From: Prevotella sp. CAG:1031 | GTDB taxonomy: Bacteria > Bacteroidota > Bacteroidia > Bacteroidales > Muribaculaceae | Reading direction: 5' to 3' | Length of the DNA: 40,000 bases | NCBI GenBank assembly: GCA_000431215.1 | Contig: HF985563.1 | Location: forward strand, 1 to 40,000 | Shown: in pieces, positions 15,565 through 23,951 of the stretch | Layout of the letters: each line of letters opens with the position of its first letter | Numbering within the stretch: position 1 is the first letter of the stretch | Position numbers and translations under genes: made by a program | The notes under the pieces: model-generated | Databases searched by the model: none | Seen by the model: the letters and a program-made list of their open reading frames with translations, nothing else | What the model was told of the DNA's origin: nothing

Positions 15565-16677
15565 TCATAAGTGGGTGTTTCGGGGAGCGTCGGAGCTTTC
15601 GGGGAGGTCGGCTTTGGCGGGGACGCCCATGTCGCGCACACGGCGGGCGCGTGACACAAGGCTGTCGCGGCCGTCGCGCAAGCGGTTCATGGCCGAATCG
15701 CAGGCGTTGGCGGCGCGTTCGAGATGATTTTTCATTTTCGTCATGTCGGCGCAGAAATCTATGAACTTGTCGAGCATCCGGCCGGCTTCCTGAGCGATAG
15801 CTTTGGCGTTCTGTTCGGCAGCCTCCCGGCGCCACAGCTCGGCAGCGAGGCGCAGAACGGTAACCAGATGGGTCGGCGAGGCTATGAGCACACCGCGTTT
15901 CATCGCCCGTTCCCATATTTCGGGACGCGAGCGCATCAGGGCTATGTAAGCCGGTTCGTTGGGGATGAACATCACTACGAAGTCGAGAGTCGATTCTCCG
16001 ACAAGAGCCTGATAGCGTTTGAGGTCGAGTTCCATGACATGGCGCCAAACCGAATCGGCGTGAGCGCGTTCGAGCGCTGCGATGTCGGCGTCGGCTGGCG
16101 CGTTGCAGAGGTCGAGATAACTCGTCAGCGAAACCTTTGAGTCGATCACCAGACAGCGGTCACCTGGAAAGTAGACGATCACGTCGGGACGCTTCCCTTC
16201 AACGGCTACCTGAGTCTTGAACTCATGGCCCTCGCGCAGCCCCGAGGCCTCCAGAATAGAGCTGAGCAACATTTCGCCCCATAGTCCCTGAACACGGTTG
16301 TTGCCGCGGAGTGCGCCGGCGAGATCGCGGGCGTGACGGCCGACCTCGGCGCTGTCGCGGATGAGGCGCGAAACCTGTTCTTTCAGCGCGAAACGTTCGC
16401 GTGCCTCGGCCGAATAGCAATCGTCGACGCGTCGGCGGAACTGCTCGATGTCGCGGCGGAGCGGTTCGAGAAGCTGCTGAAGCTGTCGCTCCTGTCCGGC
16501 GTTGAGTTCTCGGCCGCTGCGGGCGAAGGCCTCGGCGGCCACAACGCGCAGATGGTCGTCGGTTGCTTCGCGCTCGCGCGGAAGGAGAGCTTTCAGACGC
16601 TGTTTGTCGCCCCAGAATTTAGCGGCTGCGATAATGGCTGCGATGGCGACTGTCAGAAGAATTATATCGAGAAGCAT
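15565..16677 (-). CDS. rmuC: DNA recombination protein RmuC homologue
   Basis: The 370-residue protein has an N-terminal membrane anchor (residues 3-20), a charged coiled coil to about residue 110, and the RmuC nuclease-like domain. Characteristic segments are LRGNNRVQGLWGEMLLSSILEASGL, PDVIVYFPGDRCLVIDSKVSL and FIPNEPAYIALM. RmuC is a predicted nuclease that limits inversions at short inverted repeats. The gene ends 15 bases before the dsbD -33 region, so dsbD probably has its own promoter. No convincing promoter is seen in the 130 bases upstream. Confidence 0.9.
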   Translation of the reverse strand: MLLDIILLTVAIAAIIAAAKFWGDKQRLKALLPREREATDDHLRVVAAEAFARSGRELNAGQERQLQQLLEPLRRDIEQFRRRVDDCYSAEARERFALKEQVSRLIRDSAEVGRHARDLAGALRGNNRVQGLWGEMLLSSILEASGLREGHEFKTQVAVEGKRPDVIVYFPGDRCLVIDSKVSLTSYLDLCNAPADADIAALERAHADSVWRHVMELDLKRYQALVGESTLDFVVMFIPNEPAYIALMRSRPEIWERAMKRGVLIASPTHLVTVLRLAAELWRREAAEQNAKAIAQEAGRMLDKFIDFCADMTKMKNHLERAANACDSAMNRLRDGRDSLVSRARRVRDMGVPAKADLPESSDAPRNTHL

Positions 16678-16806
16678 AGTGCATGGGATTCAAAAAGAAT
16701 CGAAGTAGGTCGGCCGGTTTGATTATCCGTCAGATGTGCCGACGTTTTGTTGATGAATTGTGAGTATTAATTTGCGATATGGATTGGCCGGAATTTCTTT
16801 TTGTAA

Positions 16807-17421
16807 TCAACAATCCTTAATTTTTAAATCAAAGAACATAAAGCGTGTTTCCAATGACTCGTCATCCTTTAATCCTAAAAAAGAACGTTCTTCTTGTTCA
16901 GTTCTGTAAAGCATCCTGAAGCCATTTTTATTGTAGAAATGCAAAGTTTTCTCGTTGTTATAAGCGTCGACAACAATAAAACGGCATCCGGTTTTATTAT
17001 TGAAAGAGCGAAACCAACCTTTTATAAAATCAAGAATCTGACTGCCGATGCTGAACCCCTTACCCCGATATTCCGACGACACGCCTAAACGTCCGATGAG
17101 TACGGCCGGATAATTCATACCGCGTTTTGCATTTGTAATGCTGCGCTGAAGGCGGTTACGTGCTGCCCCGGCCATAAACTGAGCTTTAACGCTATCGTTG
17201 GCTAAAGTAATTAGTCCTAAAATTTCATAGGGAGCAGCGGTGTTAATCCATGCATAAGTTTTGCCTAACAACTCGTCCTCATACAGAAATGCATCTTTCG
17301 AAAAGAATTCATCGAGGTCGCTGTCGTCGCATGAAAAAGGCTTGCAATAGGCTGCCACCTCTGTCGTATAAGGCAACATTACAGCGTCTTGCTCAAGCGT
17401 AAAATTATTGTTCAGAATCAT
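16807..17421 (-). CDS. GNAT acetyltransferase, TacT-like toxin candidate
   Basis: The 204-residue protein is a GNAT-fold enzyme: acetyl-CoA loop RLGVSSEYRGKGFSIG (111-126), then VVDAYNN and the HFYNKNGF segment with the likely catalytic Tyr153. Overall layout resembles TacT/AtaT toxins, which acetylate aminoacyl-tRNA and stop translation. Its gene overlaps a 65-codon gene by 17 bases, the usual arrangement of antitoxin then toxin. It is more AT-rich than its neighbours, fitting a mobile module. ATG 17421 is chosen because the longer frame would run far into the upstream gene. An ordinary protein or small-molecule acetyltransferase remains possible. Confidence 0.75.
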   Translation of the reverse strand: MILNNNFTLEQDAVMLPYTTEVAAYCKPFSCDDSDLDEFFSKDAFLYEDELLGKTYAWINTAAPYEILGLITLANDSVKAQFMAGAARNRLQRSITNAKRGMNYPAVLIGRLGVSSEYRGKGFSIGSQILDFIKGWFRSFNNKTGCRFIVVDAYNNEKTLHFYNKNGFRMLYRTEQEERSFLGLKDDESLETRFMFFDLKIKDC

Positions 17422-17602
17422 TTTTCTGATTCTTTGGAGGAAAGATGAATTCACGCGATTTTCTTAAAAATTCAGCGATCTGCGCTTCTCTTTCGGGGGA
17501 GAGGGAAGGCGTAGGCAATTTGCCGTTGCGCTCAGCCTCATCGACAAAAAGCCGGGCGGATTCACCTGTCAATACGGGCGAAGAGTTGATTGTCATAGCC
17601 AT
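17405..17602 (-). CDS. Small partner protein of the GNAT enzyme, antitoxin candidate
   Basis: The 65-residue product starts MAMTINSSPVLTGESARLFV and ends with a charged, flexible tail (FPPKNQKNDSEQ). Residues 10-25 and 36-50 look helical (AERNGKLPTPSLSPEREAQIAEFLRKS). It is not an obvious ribbon-helix-helix protein, unlike the DUF1778 antitoxins of known TacT systems, so if it is an antitoxin it is of another type. It lies directly behind a perfect promoter and overlaps the GNAT gene by 17 bases. Confidence 0.7.
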   Translation of the reverse strand: MAMTINSSPVLTGESARLFVDEAERNGKLPTPSLSPEREAQIAEFLRKSREFIFPPKNQKNDSEQ

Positions 17603-17627
17603 ATCGGAAACAAGTTTAGTTAGAATG

Positions 17628-17659
17628 CAAATTTACAAGATTATAACAAATTACGCAAA
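17628..17659 (-). promoter_or_regulatory. Promoter of the GNAT module
   Basis: Minus-strand TTTG (17659-17656), a 20-base spacer and TAAATTTG (17635-17628) match the Bacteroidetes consensus exactly. The ATG of the small partner gene is 25 bases downstream. Confidence 0.65.
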
Positions 17660-17719
17660 TATCTGATTGTTAAATCCGAAGAGAAAATTGATACTAAGTT
17701 ATGTTGTTCAAAGGCAAGG

Positions 17720-17753
17720 CAACGGCGGACTGCGCCGAGGCAGTCCGCCGTTG
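17720..17753 (-). terminator. Terminator hairpin after tpiA
   Basis: A perfect 14-bp GC-rich stem (17720-17733 with 17740-17753, CAACGGCGGACTGC) closes a six-base loop, 23 bases after the tpiA stop. The following U-tract is weak on the minus strand. Confidence 0.7.
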
Positions 17754-17776
17754 TGATAATCGGTTTAAGAAAGATA

Positions 17777-18535
17777 TCAGCCCCAGGCTTCAACAATGCC
17801 CATGAAAGAGGCTGCGTCGAGCGAGGCACCGCCGATAAGGCCGCCGTCGATGTCGGGCTGGCTGAAGAGACCCTTGGCGTTGCCGGGTTTGCAGCTTCCG
17901 CCGTAGAGAATCGAGGTGTTCTCGGCAACTTCCTTGCCGTATTTGCCGGCGATTACGCTGCGGATGTGGGCGTGCATGTCCTGAGCCTGTTCGTCGGTGG
18001 CAGTCTTGCCTGTGCCGATGGCCCATACGGGTTCGTAAGCAAGGATTATCTTACCGAAATCTTCGGCCGAGAGGTTGAAAAGACCTTCTTCAACCTGTTT
18101 TGCCACAACTTCGTTGAAAGTACCGTTTTCACGCTCTTCAAGAACTTCACCGATGCAGAAGATCGGAGTCAGGCCGTTGGCAAGCGCAAGAGCAACTTTC
18201 TCGCGAAGAGTCTCGGAGGTCTCGCCATAGTACTGACGGCGTTCGCTGTGGCCGAGAATTACATATTTGGCTCCGGTCGAAGCGACCATGGCAGCGCTGA
18301 CTTCACCGGTATAGGCGCCTTTGGCGTGATCGGAGCAGTTCTCGGCGCCGAGGCCAAGCTTATTCGAGTCGATTATGCCGTTGACGGGAGCGAGATGGGT
18401 GAAAGGAACACAGATGATCACGTCACATTTGGCGTCGTAGTTGCTGACAGCCACATTGACATCTTCGGCAAGCTGGAGGCCCTCCTGAAGGGTGGTGTTC
18501 ATTTTCCAGTTGCCGGCAACAATTTTCTTTCTCAT
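17777..18535 (-). CDS. tpiA: Triosephosphate isomerase
   Basis: The 252-residue protein is full length for the family. Catalytic residues are visible as Lys11 (GNWKMN), His96 (ILGHSERR) and Glu168 (AYEPVWAIGTG); the phosphate-binding loops are YGGSCKPGNA and GGLIGGASLD. It interconverts dihydroxyacetone phosphate and glyceraldehyde 3-phosphate in glycolysis. It has its own -7 element 27 bases upstream and a strong hairpin downstream, so it appears to be a single-gene unit. Confidence 0.98.
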   Translation of the reverse strand: MRKKIVAGNWKMNTTLQEGLQLAEDVNVAVSNYDAKCDVIICVPFTHLAPVNGIIDSNKLGLGAENCSDHAKGAYTGEVSAAMVASTGAKYVILGHSERRQYYGETSETLREKVALALANGLTPIFCIGEVLEERENGTFNEVVAKQVEEGLFNLSAEDFGKIILAYEPVWAIGTGKTATDEQAQDMHAHIRSVIAGKYGKEVAENTSILYGGSCKPGNAKGLFSQPDIDGGLIGGASLDAASFMGIVEAWG

Positions 18536-18562
18536 TATACGATAGTGTTTTTAAAACCGATG

Positions 18563-18570
18563 CAAAGTTA
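18563..18570 (-). promoter_or_regulatory. -7 promoter element of tpiA
   Basis: Minus-strand TAACTTTG matches TAnnTTTG, 27 bases before the tpiA ATG. No clear -33 box is seen at the expected spacing. Confidence 0.5.
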
Positions 18571-18630
18571 CAAAATCTTTTCGACACCTGTCGCAGTCAT
18601 TTATATTCAATTGTTAAAAATGCCTAAAAA

Positions 18631-18662
18631 TTTGGCAGTTAAGTTGAAATAGAGTTTCTTTG
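18631..18662 (+). promoter_or_regulatory. Promoter of the large secreted protein
   Basis: TTTG (18631-18634), 20 bases, then TTTCTTTG (18655-18662), one mismatch from TAnnTTTG. The ATG follows at 18723, leaving a leader of about 57 bases. Confidence 0.45.
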
Positions 18663-18722
18663 CACAGATTACCGGTCGTCACATAACAATTCGTTGCAAA
18701 GCCTTAAATAAACATCAACTAA

Positions 18723-21700
18723 ATGAAGCATTCTTTTTTAACAGCCTTGGCAGTGGCATCTGCTCTTTCGTCGGTTGCCGCTCCGCGTTCCGAGGCTCCG
18801 CTATTCCGTTATATGCCCGAACCGAAGGCTGTGACGGACTTTGCCGGCAATCCGCAACGGCCGTCTGAGGTAAGCCGGTCGAGTGCCGATGTTGCCCGTG
18901 TGGAGCCCCTCTCGCCTGCAACTATGGCGCTTAAGAAACTGCCCGCGTCTGACAATCTCGGTTATCTCGATATGCCGAACGGAGAAGTCTGGTATTATAC
19001 TGTCGCTTATGACAAGGAGAACGTCAAACATGAAGCGTATTCCGAAGTTATTATCAAGGGGTTCAAACTGACGGTCTACGATACGAAACTCGATATTGTC
19101 GGCACTGTTGAAGACGCCGTGACAATGGCTGAAGGCGAGACCAAGCTCGCGCAACTTCAGATCACACCGACTGTCACTAAAAAATTCTTTAACTACGACG
19201 ACAAATATGAGATTATGGTAGGTCTCGCTTTCAATACGTCGAAGTTCGTAAACCATTATCGCACCGTAGTTTATTCCATAGGAAACAACACGCCGCTGGC
19301 AACCTTCCAGGGTTATGTCACATCGGCTGTCAACAGCGCTACTGACGCCTGGAGCGAGAAATTCTGGGTTACCTTCATGACCGAGGAAGAAACCACGACT
19401 CCCGAGGTCAACGGCATTGTCAACGTTGTCGATCTGGTGTTCAATACCTATAAATCGGCAGGCTATTCGGGAATGGGAGATCCGGCGCTGACAGTCCGCG
19501 TGCCGCAGATAACCGTAGCCGGAGAAAACGCAATGCCTTTTATCTCGACCGTATCCGACGGCAAACCCTGGTTCGCGGTCAACCGCATGAAGTATTGCTG
19601 GTATGAAGATCCTTTCGACTTTAACAACGACAATCCCACACCCGACAATGAGCTTATGGTGGATCTCTACACTCTCGAGTCGTCAGGGGATGCGGTTGCC
19701 AAACTCTATTCGACAACGACTATTCCCTCGACGGCTACTATCGATGATCTGTCGTTCCTCTATCTCGGCGATTTCAGCTACGACAATGATCTGTCGTTCG
19801 GACGCTATTCGGCCGACGGTCTTCCTTCGCTGATTATTACCCGCCAGCATTATATGTCGGGCAACGACAGCTATACCTATGATTATTATGTCTATTCGAC
19901 TGCTGGAAAGTCTCAGACTGCTGCCGGAGAAAAGAAAATCACGATAGCCGAGAATGTTACTGGCGGCTATTTCATGCAGGACATAAAGGGCTTCGACCCG
20001 CAGGTGCTCTTTATTGTCGAGGACGGCAACTCATATAAGTTCAATTTTGTCAGCCTCGTGACGGGCGAGACCGAGGTGTCGCTTCCCTATATGATAGCCG
20101 AAAATGTTTATCTGACAGTCGATACCGAGCGAATTCCTTCGGCCGACGGTTATGTTTTCGCAGCGGCCCAGACCCGCGGGGCTTCTCAGGACAACGGCGA
20201 CGTCTACACTGCGATGGCTTATATTACCCGCGACGGCCAGGTCGACCATATAGATTATATCAACGTAGGAAAGAATGTCGACCTCGCCCAGATTTATAGC
20301 TATTACGACGGCTTCGATCCATATATTTTCAATCTTGATGACAATCGTGAATATATGGCGTTGGTCAAGCGCAAAAATGATGACGGAAAAGGCAACCATG
20401 AAGAGCTGCTCGTTGTCAGCTCTGATCCCGAGGCAGAGCCTCTTCTCCAGCTCGGCCCCGACGAGGAAATGGGTTCTATCGCCAATATCGCTTTTGTGAA
20501 TCTCGACGGTGATGATCCGCGTCTGGTTGTAAGTTATGTCAAGGATTACAGCTACACGTTTGCGGCTCATCAGCTTCCGCTGGTCGGTTATGAGCAGGGA
20601 AGCGGTTCGCGCGGACGTCCTTATGTGATTACCACAGTTGGCGGTCTGCAGCATATCAGTGCGAGTCCCGATGCTTATTATGTTCTCGGATGTGATATTG
20701 ATGCTTCGGGCCATACTCTCAAAACTTCCAAATATGAGTTTACGGGAGTTCTTGACGGAAAAGGCTACACCATTAGCAATCTCGACCTTGACCGCGCTCT
20801 CATTCCTACTGTCATGAAACCCTCTGAAGCAGATTACGAGGCCGGAGTTGTGCGCAATCTGAATTTTGTCAATCCGACTCTTGAAGCGTCAGCCGAGGAT
20901 CAGGCGATTCTTGCTTCTGTCCTTTCCGGCGCCACCATAAGCAATGTCCACGTCTATGATGCCAAGGTGACCTCTGATAATTGCGATGTAGCAGGTCTTG
21001 TCGGCCGTGTGTCGCTCTATTCGACGGTTTCGGAGTGTTCGTTCAACGGTACTATCGATGTGCTTGAGAATTCAGTCGGCGGTATCGCATTGAACCTTGT
21101 CACCTCGTCGGCGATAAAAGCCTGTGCTGTAAGTGGCTCTATCAATGGAGGCTCGGAGGTAGGCGGAATTGTTGCGACTCTGAATGCCAATGCTGCCGGA
21201 GTCTCTGACTGTCATGTCGACGCAGCAATCAAGGCGAAGAATACTATCGGCGGTATAGCCGGTGATTCGGGCCGCGCTCTTATCGCGAACTGCCATGTCG
21301 AAGGCTCGATTGAGGCAACGGAAAATCCCCGCTGGGGCGGTGGCCCGAAAGCAGGCGGCATTGTAGGAAATCTCGCTCCCGATTTTTCGGCTCTCAATCC
21401 CGACAACGAACAGACTGAACCGGCAGGCCCCGCTGTTAAGAACTGCTATGTTGATCTCACCTCACTGAGCTATACCGGCCAGACTTCGGCGAGCGAGCAA
21501 TATCCCGGACAGAACGACACCATGCACCGCATCGTCGGCGCTTCGGTTGCAAATGCCGAACCTGATGTTATTGACTACGACAGTGAGTATAACCCCGTTT
21601 ACGGCGATCCCCGGGAACCCGATGCAGGCCTCGAAGGCAACTATGCTGTCGCTTCGCTGAACCGCGTGTCAGACAAAATCGACGATGCCCTGACATCTAC

Positions 21701-22319
21701 AGAAGGTAAATCGGTGGCTTCAGAAGACACCTCTGTCGACTTTTTCACAGCCATGGGCTGGAAATACGGCAACGACGCCGATAACCCGTGGAATCAGACC
21801 GGCGACGCCAATCATCCCGAGCTCTATTTCGAGGGTGGACTGCTGACAGTGACACCCGCTGTTGCCACGGTCGAGGCTGGCGGCGAAATCACGTTCTCGC
21901 TCAGCCTCCACGGAATTGAGCTGACAGATGAACTTCTCGAAGGTTTCGCTTTCGAAATCGCTGACGAGACAGTGGCCGAAGCCGGCGATATGGAGTCCGA
22001 CGGAAAAGCAATCAATATCGTTGTCAAAGGTCTCGCCGAGGGTTCGACGAAGATTACTTTCGGTCTTAACGGCAAGCAGGCCGAGGCTCAGCTGACCGTT
22101 GTCAGGAACGAGAACTCGATAACCGAAATTAATGGTGACAAGACTGCCGTTATCAGCTACGTCAACCATGTTGCCCGCTGCGAGGGAAGCCGGTTGAGCG
22201 TATATAATGCTGCCGGCTCGCTGCTCCGTCAGGGCCGCGACGCTGTCAGCCTCGCCGACCTTCCCGCCGGAATCTACATTGTGGCAAACGACAGTGCATC
22301 TCTGAAAATTGTCAGATAA
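18723..22319 (+). CDS. Large secreted protein with GLUG-type repeats and T9SS-like C-terminal domain
   Basis: The 1198-residue product has a signal peptide (MKHSFLTALAVASALSSVAA). A long N-terminal region of beta-rich repeats (to about residue 620) is rich in Asp/Tyr and unrecognised. From about residue 635 comes a right-handed beta-helix-like stretch with GLUG-type units such as VGGIALNL, VGGIVATL, IGGIAGDSG and AGGIVGNL, alternating with CxVxGSI segments. An Ig-like domain follows at about 1035-1130 (LLTVTPAVATVEAGGEITFSLS). The end, SVYNAAGSLLRQG ... LADLPAGIYIV ... LKIVR, resembles a type A sorting domain of the type IX secretion system. The protein is probably exported to the cell surface, perhaps as an adhesin; function is unknown. 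It is monocistronic, with its own promoter and terminator. Confidence 0.8.
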   Translation: MKHSFLTALAVASALSSVAAPRSEAPLFRYMPEPKAVTDFAGNPQRPSEVSRSSADVARVEPLSPATMALKKLPASDNLGYLDMPNGEVWYYTVAYDKENVKHEAYSEVIIKGFKLTVYDTKLDIVGTVEDAVTMAEGETKLAQLQITPTVTKKFFNYDDKYEIMVGLAFNTSKFVNHYRTVVYSIGNNTPLATFQGYVTSAVNSATDAWSEKFWVTFMTEEETTTPEVNGIVNVVDLVFNTYKSAGYSGMGDPALTVRVPQITVAGENAMPFISTVSDGKPWFAVNRMKYCWYEDPFDFNNDNPTPDNELMVDLYTLESSGDAVAKLYSTTTIPSTATIDDLSFLYLGDFSYDNDLSFGRYSADGLPSLIITRQHYMSGNDSYTYDYYVYSTAGKSQTAAGEKKITIAENVTGGYFMQDIKGFDPQVLFIVEDGNSYKFNFVSLVTGETEVSLPYMIAENVYLTVDTERIPSADGYVFAAAQTRGASQDNGDVYTAMAYITRDGQVDHIDYINVGKNVDLAQIYSYYDGFDPYIFNLDDNREYMALVKRKNDDGKGNHEELLVVSSDPEAEPLLQLGPDEEMGSIANIAFVNLDGDDPRLVVSYVKDYSYTFAAHQLPLVGYEQGSGSRGRPYVITTVGGLQHISASPDAYYVLGCDIDASGHTLKTSKYEFTGVLDGKGYTISNLDLDRALIPTVMKPSEADYEAGVVRNLNFVNPTLEASAEDQAILASVLSGATISNVHVYDAKVTSDNCDVAGLVGRVSLYSTVSECSFNGTIDVLENSVGGIALNLVTSSAIKACAVSGSINGGSEVGGIVATLNANAAGVSDCHVDAAIKAKNTIGGIAGDSGRALIANCHVEGSIEATENPRWGGGPKAGGIVGNLAPDFSALNPDNEQTEPAGPAVKNCYVDLTSLSYTGQTSASEQYPGQNDTMHRIVGASVANAEPDVIDYDSEYNPVYGDPREPDAGLEGNYAVASLNRVSDKIDDALTSTEGKSVASEDTSVDFFTAMGWKYGNDADNPWNQTGDANHPELYFEGGLLTVTPAVATVEAGGEITFSLSLHGIELTDELLEGFAFEIADETVAEAGDMESDGKAINIVVKGLAEGSTKITFGLNGKQAEAQLTVVRNENSITEINGDKTAVISYVNHVARCEGSRLSVYNAAGSLLRQGRDAVSLADLPAGIYIVANDSASLKIVR

Positions 22320-22343
22320 CTCTCACTTCATTTATCATCAACG

Positions 22344-22372
22344 AAAAAGCCGACGCTTAGCGCCGGCTTTTT
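22344..22372. terminator. Terminator after the large secreted protein
   Basis: AAAAAGCCGACGC-TTA-GCGCCGGCTTTTT forms a 13-position stem with one mismatch, with A residues on one side and T residues on the other, so it can work for both strands. It follows the plus-strand gene by 24 bases and the converging minus-strand gene ends at 22395. Confidence 0.85.
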
Positions 22373-22394
22373 CATTGCCTTGTAACAAGAGAAT

Positions 22395-22607
22395 TTATTT
22401 GTTGTTGCGGAGGTCGTCTTCGCGTTCGCGGCGCAGTTTGTCGCGGCGCTTGAGGAAGAATCTCAGGGCGATAATGCAGACGAGGGTTGCACCGATTATG
22501 CCAAAGTAATAGATGTAGTTCCCGGCGAAGAATTCAGCGCGGCCTATGTAGCACATCACAAGCAGATATGCGGCAAGAATGGCCGGAATGACATTGTAGC
22601 GCTTCAT
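22395..22607 (-). CDS. Small two-helix membrane protein
   Basis: The 70-residue protein has two transmembrane segments (roughly 6-22 and 33-51) and a very basic, charged C-terminal tail (FLKRRDKLRREREDD). No family function is recognised. Its ATG shares one base with the stop of the exonuclease gene (TGATG), so the two are translationally coupled. Confidence 0.65.
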   Translation of the reverse strand: MKRYNVIPAILAAYLLVMCYIGRAEFFAGNYIYYFGIIGATLVCIIALRFFLKRRDKLRREREDDLRNNK

Positions 22608-23254
22608 CAGGCGGGCAGTTCTTCGGGATAGACTTTATAGGGGGAGGTTTCGGGGTTGAAACGTCCCTCTTCGAGGTAGTTGTAGATTTTCAGACACGCC
22701 CAGGCATCGATGACGGCGTAGGCCTGCTGGGCGGAAGTCAGTTTCGAAGCTTCCCAGTTGCTGAGGCGCTGGCCTTTCGAGATACGGCGGTTGAAAAGGA
22801 TGGCGTAGATGCGCTGGAGCGAACAGTCGGCAATCTTAAACCTGCCGACATATTTCTGCAGGTCGAGGAATCCGGCCGGTTCGAACTGGCCGTTACGGTG
22901 CATGACGAAGAAGTCGTCTTTAAGCGAAAGACCGATTTTCCTGACATTGCTGTTCTCGATGAACCGGCGCAGCGATTCGGGAAATCCGATTTTGTTGAGG
23001 CGGAAAAGGTAGCCGTGGGTGTCGGTGGATATCTGCATGAGGGCCACGGGATTACCGGGCCCTTTGCGGAAAGTGGGCTTTGTTTCGGTGTCGAACCCGA
23101 CGATTGTCTCCCGTTCAAGCTCGGCTATGGCTTTGTCGGCGGCCTCGACGGTATCGATCACGGAGATAGTGCCGTCGAAAGTGACGGTGTCGAAGTCGTG
23201 GATAGTTTCTTTGGCTATGGATATGTTGTAGGGCTTGGCCTGTTCAGAATTCAT
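22607..23254 (-). CDS. DEDDy 3'-5' exonuclease, ribonuclease D-like
   Basis: The 215-residue protein is a single DEDD exonuclease domain. The four acidic metal ligands are visible: Asp55 and Glu57 (VGFDTETKP), Asp113 or Asp114 (LSLKDDF), and Asp183 with Tyr179 (QAYAVIDAW). It lacks the HRDC domain of RNase D, so it is a short type that degrades RNA or DNA from the 3' end. ATG 23254 (MNSEQAKPYN) is preferred over the longer frame because a -7 promoter element ends only four bases upstream of it and would lie within the longer reading. Confidence 0.85.
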   Translation of the reverse strand: MNSEQAKPYNISIAKETIHDFDTVTFDGTISVIDTVEAADKAIAELERETIVGFDTETKPTFRKGPGNPVALMQISTDTHGYLFRLNKIGFPESLRRFIENSNVRKIGLSLKDDFFVMHRNGQFEPAGFLDLQKYVGRFKIADCSLQRIYAILFNRRISKGQRLSNWEASKLTSAQQAYAVIDAWACLKIYNYLEEGRFNPETSPYKVYPEELPA

Positions 23255-23258
23255 GGCA

Positions 23259-23266
23259 CAAAGGTA
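23259..23266 (-). promoter_or_regulatory. -7 promoter element of the exonuclease gene
   Basis: Minus-strand TACCTTTG matches the consensus and ends four bases before the ATG, implying initiation at or next to the start codon. A CTTG lies at about the -33 distance (23291-23288). Confidence 0.5.
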
Positions 23267-23294
23267 GGCAATAATAGCCAAATGTCCCAAGTAA

Positions 23295-23951
23295 TTAACG
23301 AAAATCACATTCGGACGTCTTCATCGAGGGCACGTCGAGATAGAAGGCGTCGGGGAAATGGCGGTTCAGGTATCGGGCGATGAAGCCGTGGGTGTCGGCG
23401 GCGATGGAAGCGTCGTTGTCGAAGTGGGTATTGTAGAGAACTCCGGCGAGTTGGATTCCGCGGGCCTTGATGGCTTCAAGCGACAGGATGGTGTGGTTTA
23501 TCGAGCCGAGCTTGGCGTTTACGACGAGGATCAGCGGAAGGCGCCGTGATGCCACATAGTCTATGGCGAAGAAGTCGTCGGTTAAAGGAACCATGAGTCC
23601 GCCGGCGCCTTCGATGAGGACTGTGTCGAAGCGACGCTGGAGCTCATCGGACGCACGGTCGATAACTCCGAGGTCTATTTCTCGCCCGTCGATACGGGCG
23701 GCGAGCTGTGCCGAGGCCGGATAGCTGAAAATAACGGGGGCTGTCAGCCCTTCGCGGTCTTCGTCGAGAAGATGCCCGACGGTCAGCGCGCGGTGAAGCT
23801 CGATGTCTTCGCTGCGGCCGACATTGCCGGTCTGGATGAATTTCTGGGTTATGACGGTCTGCCCTTCGGCAGTCAGCCGGTTGGCGTACCAGGCTGTGCA
23901 GTAGCTTTTACCGGCGTCGGTGTCGATGCCGGAGATGAATATTTTGCTCAT
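23295..23951 (-). CDS. bioD: Dethiobiotin synthetase
   Basis: The 218-residue protein starts MSKIFISGIDTDAGKSY, the family P-loop (GIDTDAGKS, 8-16), and contains IEGAGGLMVPL and VVNAKLGSINHTILSLEA. It carboxylates 7,8-diaminopelargonic acid with ATP and CO2 to give dethiobiotin. ATG 23951 overlaps the stop of the bioG-bioC gene by four bases; the longer open frame upstream is only overlap with that gene. It is the last gene of the operon; biotin synthase (bioB) is not in the window. Confidence 0.95.
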   Translation of the reverse strand: MSKIFISGIDTDAGKSYCTAWYANRLTAEGQTVITQKFIQTGNVGRSEDIELHRALTVGHLLDEDREGLTAPVIFSYPASAQLAARIDGREIDLGVIDRASDELQRRFDTVLIEGAGGLMVPLTDDFFAIDYVASRRLPLILVVNAKLGSINHTILSLEAIKARGIQLAGVLYNTHFDNDASIAADTHGFIARYLNRHFPDAFYLDVPSMKTSECDFR

